Below, in pieces: positions 6,906-11,025 of a stretch of 11,025 nucleotides of DNA. The notes under the pieces were generated by a model. That model saw only the letters and a program-made list of their open reading frames with translations. It did no database searches and was not told the origin of the DNA. Each line of letters starts with the position of its first letter. The first letter of the stretch is position 1. A program made the translations under genes and the position numbers. Origin of the DNA: Lachnospiraceae bacterium (lineage in GTDB: Bacteria > Bacillota > Clostridia > Oscillospirales > Ruminococcaceae); assembly GCA_023664705.1 (NCBI GenBank), contig JAMPFE010000062.1:1-11025 (forward strand), written 5' to 3'.

Positions 6906-7313
6906 GATTTGCGCCGTGTCAGCCGATTTGAGCGAGGTTTTCCGCGAGATAGAGGAACTCGCCGTGCAGAAACGGAGCGAAATTTGAGCCGTTTCCGAGC
7001 GAGTTTGAGCAAGACGTTTAACAGAGCAAAATGCAAGAACGCTTGGCGAGAAATTCACGCGGAAAACAGACAAATACGAGCGTATGATTTTGATGCAAGT
7101 TAAAGGGGCGGGGTCGCCCCAAGCACAGCGAACGGGCAAAGCCCGCCGCAAAGCCAAATGTTACGAAAACAGGGAGGGGTTGTAAAATGTATAATTTCAA
7201 AAATTCGGGGTTGTAGGAAACGGTAAATTCGATAACAAAGCCAATCGACAGCAATACAAAAGGTGTTGCAGAGGATCGTAACAGCTTCGTTCAGACTATA
7301 TGGAGGACAACAT
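6797..7313 (+). other. 517-bp stretch without a confident gene
   Basis: Holds most of the iterons, then two GC-rich hairpins, GGGGCG/CGCCCC at 7105-7120 and CGGGC/GCCCG at 7133-7145. A GTG-start frame at 6762-7103 (113 residues) is open but very Arg-rich, overlaps the Rep gene by 35 bases, has no ribosome site and looks like chance. A 23-residue frame at 6916-6987 (MSADLSEVFREIEELAVQKR) has protein-like amphipathic character and may be a gene remnant. Near 7170-7218 a GGGAGGGG site is followed by a 9-codon frame (MYNFKNSGL). The stretch could be an origin of replication or transfer, but I cannot show it. Confidence 0.4.
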
Positions 7314-7493
7314 TTGAGAAAATCGGAAGAGCCTAAAATCAGCTTCACTATGGTGAGTTTTTCGGGAAACAAAGCAGCATTCAAATCCTTTATGGGCAGC
7401 ATGATCAGCGATTATTTAAATTCGGATAAACTGCACAACATACCGCAGGATAAATCTGTCGAAAAGGTAGAAATCACGGAAAATGCAAAATAA
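7314..7493 (+). CDS. Small conserved-looking protein before the recombinase (59 aa)
   Basis: The start is TTG 7314 with GGAGG 7 bases upstream; the open frame extends further up to 7263 but without a ribosome site. Visible text includes KISFTMVSFSGNKAAFKSF followed by MGSMISDYLNSDKL. It reads as a strand, a helix and a second helix, with a charged tail (DKSVEKVEITENAK). There are no membrane segments or Cys. It ends 86 bp before the recombinase start on the same strand, so the two are probably co-transcribed. I recognise it only as the type of small gene that precedes serine recombinases in gut Firmicutes elements. Because recombination directionality factors are small and lie near their integrase, that role is worth testing but is inference. 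Confidence 0.65.
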   Translation: MRKSEEPKISFTMVSFSGNKAAFKSFMGSMISDYLNSDKLHNIPQDKSVEKVEITENAK

Positions 7494-7518
7494 TCTCTGG
7501 ACATTGAGCGCATTTTGT

Positions 7519-7546
7519 GGTAGTGTTGTGGTAACGCAGCACTACC
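7519..7546 (+). promoter_or_regulatory. Hairpin just upstream of the recombinase ribosome site
   Basis: GGTAGTGTTG (7519-7528) pairs with CAGCACTACC (7537-7546) over 10 pairs (one G-T), with an 8-base loop TGGTAACG. It stands 18 bp before the GGAAAGG ribosome site. With no T-run it is not a plain terminator. It could be an operator for the recombinase or an mRNA structure that limits its translation. Confidence 0.5.
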
Positions 7547-7579
7547 GTATGTGCGTGCCAAACGGAAAGGATGATGAGA

Positions 7580-9130
7580 ATGAAAGCATGGCTTTACTAC
7601 CGACTGTCCCGCGACGAGGACGAGGAAATGAACAGCTTGCAAAACCAACGGCAGATACTGATCGACTACGCCGAGCAGAACGGTTACGAGGTAGTCGGCG
7701 AGAGCTTCGACGATAACGTATCGGGAATGACGTTCGGCCGAAAAGGTCTCGGCGAGCTTGAAAACGCTGTTGACGAGGGCAAGATCGAGGTGGTTCTGGT
7801 CAAGGATCTATCTCGATTGGGCAGACATCGAACGCAAACCGCACTTTTTATTGATCACTTGCGCGAGAACAAAGTCAAGGTAATTTCCGTGACCGAGGGC
7901 ATTGATACGACCAACGAAAACGACGATTTGCTCATAGGCTTCAAGCAGATTTTCAATGATTTTTACGCCAAAGATATAGGGAAGAAAGTCCGCGCGGGCA
8001 TTCGTCAAAAGCAGAAAACAGGATTGGTCGTTAATCTCCCGATGGGATATTACAAGGACAAAAACACGGGAGAGGTTCTCGTTGACGAAACCGCCGCCGA
8101 AATAATCCGCGAGGTGTTCCAAAAATATATCGGCGGATATGGAATAACCGCTATAGCAAGGGATTTCAATACACGCGGAATAAAATCTCCCGAATACTTT
8201 TCACACAGAAAAATAAGCTCAACGCGAACCGAGATGTGCAAAAAATTTCTATGGACGCAGACCACGGTCAAGCGGATTCTGCAAAACGAAAGCTACACCG
8301 GAACGTTGGTTAATCACAAGACTGCGATATCGAAAATTTATCATACTTATTCGGTAATTCCCGATGAGGAACGCTACCGTCACGAGGATTTTCTTCCAAC
8401 GATAATCGATAAACGGACGTGGGAGCAAGCGCAGGTACTGCTTGAAAAGCGACCGAAATCCAATGTGAGAGCGGGGCGCGGCAAGATAATTCACCGCTAT
8501 TCGGGATTGATAAGGTGCGGCGATTGCGGTGCGATCTTGATAGCGAAAAGGCGAACGTGGCAGGGCAAAGAACGCGTTGAATACACTTGCAACAGCCATC
8601 ATCGCTACGGCAAGCAGTACTGCTCACCGCACAGAATACATCAATCGCAGCTTGACGAGATTGTCTATAACGGATTGCGCGGTCTGCACGATAAAGTGGT
8701 CGCCGAGAGCGAGGAATACGAGGAAATAATTCGGGATTGGGTGAAGAAAAAGCCCCTGTATGAGCAGAACGTCAAGCGTTACACCGAGAAAATAGCCGCG
8801 CTGAAAAATCAGATCGAGGACTTGATATTGGAGCGAATCGGCGACCGCGAACACGCCGATGTGTACAACTCGATGATAATCAAACGCGAAACCGAGATTG
8901 CCGAATTGGAGCAGAAGATCGCCGACAATCGGAAATACGATGAGGTCAGCCGGCAAAAACGCGACAGCTTAAAAAGCACCTCGGAGCTGCTGAGCGAGAT
9001 AATCTCAAGCGGAAATATCTCCGACGCCAATCTGCGAATGTTGGTCAACGAGGTAAAGGTGTATAACGACGAGGACGGCGGGGTTGACGTGGTGCTTGAG
9101 TTTAATGGGGATTTCAATTGCAGAAAATAG
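7580..9130 (+). CDS. Large serine recombinase (516 aa), presumed cassette/core integrase
   Basis: The start is ATG 7580, 8 bases after AAAGGA; ATGs at 7571 and 7574 are too close to it. Residues 1-135 are the resolvase-type catalytic domain, with YYRLSRDEDE giving the nucleophile Ser10 and Arg8, and VKDLSRLGR giving Arg79 and Arg82. Residues about 155-290 are the 'Recombinase' domain (NESYTGTLVNHK). A zinc ribbon follows with Cys313, Cys316, Cys337 and Cys348. A coiled coil at about 375-450 and a short beta tail to 516 complete the usual large serine integrase layout, so the enzyme looks intact. It breaks both strands and rotates half-sites across a 2-bp core. It ends 75 bp from the intact tRNA-Leu, facing it across a terminator, the place expected of the enzyme that uses that tRNA as its target. 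That it moves the cassettes to the right is inference. Confidence 0.92.
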   Translation: MKAWLYYRLSRDEDEEMNSLQNQRQILIDYAEQNGYEVVGESFDDNVSGMTFGRKGLGELENAVDEGKIEVVLVKDLSRLGRHRTQTALFIDHLRENKVKVISVTEGIDTTNENDDLLIGFKQIFNDFYAKDIGKKVRAGIRQKQKTGLVVNLPMGYYKDKNTGEVLVDETAAEIIREVFQKYIGGYGITAIARDFNTRGIKSPEYFSHRKISSTRTEMCKKFLWTQTTVKRILQNESYTGTLVNHKTAISKIYHTYSVIPDEERYRHEDFLPTIIDKRTWEQAQVLLEKRPKSNVRAGRGKIIHRYSGLIRCGDCGAILIAKRRTWQGKERVEYTCNSHHRYGKQYCSPHRIHQSQLDEIVYNGLRGLHDKVVAESEEYEEIIRDWVKKKPLYEQNVKRYTEKIAALKNQIEDLILERIGDREHADVYNSMIIKRETEIAELEQKIADNRKYDEVSRQKRDSLKSTSELLSEIISSGNISDANLRMLVNEVKVYNDEDGGVDVVLEFNGDFNCRK

Positions 9131-9157
9131 ATACGGAAAAGATCAAATGAAACAGAT

Positions 9158-9195
9158 GCTCCGAACCTCGCATTCGTTGATGCCGAGTTCGGAGC
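9158..9195. terminator. Bidirectional hairpin between recombinase and tRNA-Leu
   Basis: GCTCCGAA plus CTCG (9158-9170, one bulged base) pairs with CGAG plus TTCGGAGC (9184-9195). A TATTCGTTTT tail follows on the plus strand and GTTT on the minus strand. It separates the convergent recombinase and tRNA-Leu transcripts and belongs to the core element, replacing the tRNA terminator left behind at 4508-4543. Confidence 0.65.
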
Positions 9196-9204
9196 TATTC
9201 GTTT

Positions 9205-9289
9205 TGGTACGGGTAACAGGGGTCGAACCTGCATGGATTGCTCCACCGGAACCTAAATCCGGCGCGTCTGCCAATTCCGCCATACCCGC
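9205..9289 (-). tRNA. tRNA-Leu (UAG), intact; B-B' target site
   Basis: 85 nt including an encoded CCA (9205-9207). The acceptor stem is GCGGGTA with TACCCGT and discriminator A. The anticodon stem CCGGA/TCCGG holds loop TTTAGGT with anticodon TAG at 9253-9255. There is a long variable arm as in class II tRNAs and a T-arm GCAGG/CCTGT. The 3' half is duplicated at 4561-4612 and the 5' half recurs, whole or diverged, at four sites to the right, so this gene is where element and cassette junctions meet. The crossover AA (9255-9256) covers positions 33-34 of the tRNA. No good promoter lies directly upstream, so it may be read through from the promoter at 9699-9727. Confidence 0.95.
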
Positions 9290-9328
9290 ATATTGATTTT
9301 TGGATTTATTTGACCGATAAATTTGAAT

Positions 9329-9538
9329 TTATTTGTGTTTTTTCATGTACTCAGACTTCACCTTGTCTATTGTTCTTCCACCAATACCAAAATTTTTATC
9401 TGGTAATTCTTTAATGGTGATTGAGAAAAATTCTTGTGGCACATTCATTATTTCAGATGATACTTCTGTTAAACGACTAATTAAATTTTCTTTTTGTTCA
9501 TCTGATAAAACTCCGCTTTCAATTGTTATATATGGCAT
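9329..9538 (-). CDS. 4-oxalocrotonate tautomerase-family protein (69 aa), cassette A
   Basis: Starts at ATG 9538 with AAAGGAG about 6 bases upstream. The sequence MPYITIESGVLSDEQKENLI has the Pro directly after Met that becomes the N-terminal catalytic base (Pro1) in this family. Length and the IGGRTIDKVKSEYMKKHK end fit small 4-OT tautomerases, which form dimer-of-trimer hexamers and move protons in keto-enol substrates. The natural substrate cannot be told. It is the only gene between the intact tRNA-Leu and the first P-B' site. Its leader and its 3' flank resemble those of the GNAT cassette D. No promoter of its own is seen, so expression probably comes from the promoter in cassette B through the half-tRNA. 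Confidence 0.88.
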   Translation of the reverse strand: MPYITIESGVLSDEQKENLISRLTEVSSEIMNVPQEFFSITIKELPDKNFGIGGRTIDKVKSEYMKKHK

Positions 9539-9545
9539 TTAATAC

Positions 9546-9599
9546 TCCTTTCAAATTCCGATTTACCAATCAGCATATTCTAAAAATATTAAAATAACT
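9546..9599 (-). promoter_or_regulatory. Cassette A leader, shared with cassette D
   Basis: Bases 9546-9575 match 10918-10947 at 28 of 30 positions, including the ribosome site. The run AAAATAACTCC next to the P arm also matches (9590-9600 and 10962-10972). Gene bodies on either side are unrelated, so this is a common 5' leader carried by two different cassettes. Confidence 0.65.
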
Positions 9600-9654
9600 C
9601 CACTGTAGTATCACCGCCTAAATCCAACGCGTCTGCCAGTTCCGCCACAGGTGC
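9600..9654 (-). repeat. P-B' site 1, with a divergent tRNA-Leu 5' half
   Basis: The P arm CCACTGTAGTATCACCGCCT is joined at AA 9620-9621 to a tRNA 5' half reading GCACCTGTGGCGGAACTGGC and onward on the minus strand. It differs from sites 2-4 in the acceptor stem (GCACCTG, not GCGGGTA) and the anticodon stem (TTGGA, not CCGGA). The D-arm region is conserved. This half could not pair with the local 3' half, so it came from another tRNA-Leu gene or another genome. Confidence 0.85.
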
Positions 9655-9698
9655 ATATTAAATTTTTTCATCGCTGCGCCAAGCAACCCTACAAGATA

Positions 9699-9727
9699 AT
9701 TATACCATAACCAAACCGAAAAGTCAA
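9699..9727 (-). promoter_or_regulatory. Promoter in cassette B, ahead of a tRNA-Leu 5' half
   Basis: On the minus strand TTGACT (9722-9727), 17 bp, TATAAT (9699-9704), with TGG before the -10. Transcription would start near 9692, run through the half-tRNA at 9654-9622, then the P arm, tautomerase and tRNA-Leu. It is almost the same as the promoter at 9855-9883 (one base differs in the spacer). Confidence 0.85.
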
Positions 9728-9755
9728 TACCTTTCTTATGCAAAGCACTGATTTT

Positions 9756-9810
9756 CCACTGTAGTATCACTGCCCAAATCCGGCGCGTCTGCCAATTCCG
9801 CCATACCCGC
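9756..9810 (-). repeat. P-B' site 2
   Basis: The P arm CCACTGTAGTATCACTGCCC is joined at AA 9776-9777 to a tRNA-Leu 5' half identical to that of the intact gene. Cassette B to its left has about 100 bp and no gene. Confidence 0.88.
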
Positions 9811-9854
9811 ATATTTGATTTTTCGCCGATTTGAAAGATAATCTCGACAAAATA

Positions 9855-9883
9855 ATTATACCACAACCAAACCGAAAAGTCAA
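9855..9883 (-). promoter_or_regulatory. Promoter at the 3' end of cassette C
   Basis: On the minus strand TTGACT (9878-9883), 17 bp, TATAAT (9855-9860). It begins 10 bases after the cassette C gene stops and drives the half-tRNA of site 2. It looks like a tRNA promoter captured together with the tRNA 5' half. Confidence 0.85.
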
Positions 9884-9892
9884 GACTGTTTT

Positions 9893-10378
9893 TCACGATA
9901 AATCAGATCCGTTGTCATACCACTCCCTGTCCGGGTCTATGATCTCATATTCATCGCCAAGCTCGCGTTGTAGTTGTTCATAAGCGAATTTGCGCTTTTT
10001 GCTAAACATAACGGTATCTTCTTCCGTCCACCAAGGATTGCCTTCGGGGGCATTGTCCCAATCCAACATATTGTCGTGATAAGCCTGCAGATACCAAAGA
10101 AGCCTTTTTAAATTTCCGGAGATCGGCAGCTTTTGTTCATCAATGGCATAGCCGAATTTATTCATCGCTGCATCGTTCACCGACCAAAGGCAGACTCCGC
10201 CCCATTCAAACATATATTTAAAAATATATTTAGCCACTTTATCCTCCGATCCCGATATATCGAAACATCCGCACCCGTGCTTTATCTCGCAAATTAACAG
10301 CTCTCCGGTCAATTTTATGTACTTTACGATATATGCGTCTTGCTTGATCTTCAATTGTGCCGCAAGGGAAAACTCCAT
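9893..10378 (-). CDS. Unknown protein (161 aa), cassette C
   Basis: I do not recognise the family. From ATG 10378 it is soluble and mixed in charge, with Trp- and Tyr-rich parts (MFEWGGVCLWSV, NLKRLLWYLQAYHDNM, NPWWTEEDTVMF) and an acidic C-terminus (EYEIIDPDREWYDNG). There is no signal peptide or membrane segment. The ATG lies inside the P arm: in this copy CACTG has become CATTG, which creates the start codon on the minus strand. The frame is also open further up through the tRNA half (MAELADAPDLGSDTT from 10423), but that part is a translated tRNA and should not be annotated as protein without evidence. No clear ribosome site is present for either start. Its stop is 10 bases before the cassette's promoter. 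Confidence 0.65.
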   Translation of the reverse strand: MEFSLAAQLKIKQDAYIVKYIKLTGELLICEIKHGCGCFDISGSEDKVAKYIFKYMFEWGGVCLWSVNDAAMNKFGYAIDEQKLPISGNLKRLLWYLQAYHDNMLDWDNAPEGNPWWTEEDTVMFSKKRKFAYEQLQRELGDEYEIIDPDREWYDNGSDLS

Positions 10379-10429
10379 TGTAGTATCACTGCCCAAATCC
10401 GGCGCGTCTGCCAATTCCGCCATACCCGC
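10375..10429 (-). repeat. P-B' site 3
   Basis: Same structure as site 2 with one change in the outer P arm (CCATTG instead of CCACTG). Crossover AA at 10395-10396. The B' half is identical to the intact tRNA-Leu 5' half. Confidence 0.88.
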
Positions 10430-10474
10430 ATATTGAATTTTTAACCTATATTTATCCGCCTGATAAATTTGAAT

Positions 10475-10906
10475 TCAACGCTCCATTAGCCAATGCGTAT
10501 TTGTCTCGTCATATTTATGAAAGCCGACCCTCTCATACAAAAAGCGAGCCGGATTTTCTTTATAGGTTTTTAAGTATAGCCTTGTGTTTTGGTGTTTAGA
10601 AATTGTATCTTCCAAAATTTTAGTACCAAGTCCATGTTTCTGATACTCGGGTAAAATGGCAAGAGTTTCGATTAAACAATCACCATTTTCATCTTGAATA
10701 ATTGTGAAAATACCAACATCCTGCCCCTCGACTTGAATAATGTTTATCGCAGAAAGGTTGTCTCGCATTTCTTTTTTCGTTAGTTCTAACTGCTTATCTT
10801 CTTCCCAGCCATATATTTTTTCGACATACCATCTGAAACATTTCCTTTTCAGTTCCATAATAAAATCCAAATCTGTTATTTTACATTTCCGAAAAATATA
10901 TTCCAT
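10475..10906 (-). CDS. GNAT-family N-acetyltransferase (143 aa), cassette D
   Basis: Starts at ATG 10906 with AAAGGAT upstream in a leader shared with cassette A. Residues 80-95 (ETLAILPEYQKHGLGT) are the acetyl-CoA pyrophosphate-binding motif A, with the Q/R-x2-G-x-G/A signature as QKHGLG. The C-terminal ARFLYERVGFHKYDE is the usual GNAT beta6-beta7 region. It transfers an acetyl group from acetyl-CoA to an amine; the acceptor is unknown and could be an antibiotic, a toxin, a polyamine or a protein. Length is that of a complete single-domain GNAT. GNATs are common cargo in integron cassettes, which fits the cassette reading of this region. Confidence 0.9.
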   Translation of the reverse strand: MEYIFRKCKITDLDFIMELKRKCFRWYVEKIYGWEEDKQLELTKKEMRDNLSAINIIQVEGQDVGIFTIIQDENGDCLIETLAILPEYQKHGLGTKILEDTISKHQNTRLYLKTYKENPARFLYERVGFHKYDETNTHWLMER

Positions 10907-10917
10907 AATGTATCATA

Positions 10918-10970
10918 TCCTTTCAAATTCCGATTTATCAATCAACAAATTAAAAAACTGCAAAATAACT
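10918..10970 (-). promoter_or_regulatory. Cassette D leader, shared with cassette A
   Basis: Contains the AAAGGA ribosome site and the run that matches 9546-9575 at 28 of 30 bases. Its outer end AAAATAACTCC joins the P arm exactly as in cassette A. Confidence 0.65.
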
Positions 10971-11025
10971 CCACTGTAGTATCACTGCCCAAATCCGGCG
11001 CGTCTGCCAGTTCCGCCATACCCGC
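10971..11025 (-). repeat. P-B' site 4, at the window edge
   Basis: The P arm CCACTGTAGTATCACTGCCC is joined at AA 10991-10992 to a tRNA-Leu 5' half that differs from the intact one by a single D-arm base. The last base of the window is the first base of the tRNA, so the site is complete but its right flank is not seen. Confidence 0.88.

Larger units (their letters stand above)
4613..9256 (+). mobile_element. 4.64-kb integrated core element with serine recombinase
   Basis: Bounded on the left by the B-P' junction (crossover AA at 4611-4612) and on the right by AA at 9255-9256 within the intact tRNA-Leu, with 52-bp direct repeats of the tRNA 3' half at both ends. It contains, in order, a DUF6076-like gene (leftward), divergent promoters, a RepA-like ATPase, iteron-like repeats, a 59-residue gene and the recombinase. 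Insertion split the original tRNA from its terminator, and the element supplied a replacement 3' half. Excision between the 52-bp repeats would give a circle carrying one B-P' site and leave a plain tRNA gene. This boundary choice is inference; an alternative left-right pair is B-P' with any of the P-B' sites further right. Confidence 0.75.
9257..11025 (-). mobile_element. Array of four cassettes ending in P-B' sites
   Basis: Counting from crossover AA to AA: cassette A 9257-9621 (365 bp, tautomerase), B 9622-9777 (156 bp, no gene, promoter only), C 9778-10396 (619 bp, unknown protein and promoter), D 10397-10992 (596 bp, GNAT acetyltransferase). All genes read leftward toward the tRNA and recombinase. 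Each boundary is a 55-bp P-B' site in the same orientation, and the first boundary is the intact tRNA. The genes are unrelated to each other, which is what distinguishes a cassette array from a tandem duplication. The window ends exactly at the outer edge of the last site, so the array may go on. Confidence 0.75.

Noticed and set aside
6762..7103. 113-residue rightward frame over the iterons
   Set aside because: Overlaps the Rep gene, is extremely Arg-rich, lacks a ribosome site and is largely made of the repeats; kept only as a note.
9618..9896. 92-residue leftward frame with two repeats ending in WRNWQTRWI-like text
   Set aside because: It is the translation of two half-tRNA sites and the two near-identical promoters; the internal repetition comes from those DNA repeats, not from a protein.
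9600..11025. CRISPR array reading of the regularly repeated 55-bp sites
   Set aside because: Spacing is uneven (156-619 bp), the intervals hold genes, and the repeats are half tRNA genes; no cas genes are present.
10375..11025. Several functional tRNA genes in the array
   Set aside because: Each copy stops at the anticodon loop and continues into the P arm, with no 3' half, so none can fold as a tRNA.

Overview
The window looks like the chromosome of a low-to-moderate GC Firmicute, probably a gut Clostridia/Oscillospirales member. This rests on strong AGGAGG ribosome sites, TTG starts, sigma-A promoters, and gene families typical of that group (large serine recombinases, a DUF6076-like protein, a double ribbon-helix-helix accessory protein). 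The genus cannot be fixed from the sequence.

Left third (1-4560) is worn mobile DNA. It holds the 3' end of a large serine recombinase with two translationally overlapping ribbon-helix-helix genes, a promoter running into a fragment of a second serine recombinase, a frameshifted DUF2971 gene, and a leftward pair made of a dead M.EcoRI-type adenine methyltransferase and a DUF262 gene that ends at a premature TAG.

Middle (4561-9256) is a compact 4.64-kb core element lying between two identical 52-bp copies of the 3' half of a tRNA-Leu gene. It carries a DUF6076-like zinc-finger gene, a divergently transcribed RepA-like ATPase followed by iteron-like repeats, a 59-residue protein, and a 516-residue large serine recombinase ending beside an intact tRNA-Leu(UAG).

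Right end (9257-11025) is the most unusual part. From the tRNA-Leu outward there are four short units of 365, 156, 619 and 596 bp. Each ends in a 55-bp site made of one conserved arm (P) joined at the anticodon loop to the 5' half of tRNA-Leu (B'). Three units carry one gene each, all reading toward the recombinase: a tautomerase, an unknown 161-residue protein and a GNAT acetyltransferase. The fourth carries only a promoter. The core's left junction holds the complementary P' arm. P and P' put together form a near-perfect inverted repeat centred on AA, as expected for a serine-integrase attP. I read this as an integron-like cassette array run by a large serine recombinase, with tRNA-Leu as the insertion point. 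A circle carrying P|B' that recombined at B|B' would rebuild an intact tRNA next to the recombinase and leave P|B' behind, so the array would grow from the tRNA end. The architecture is visible in the sequence; the mechanism is inference.
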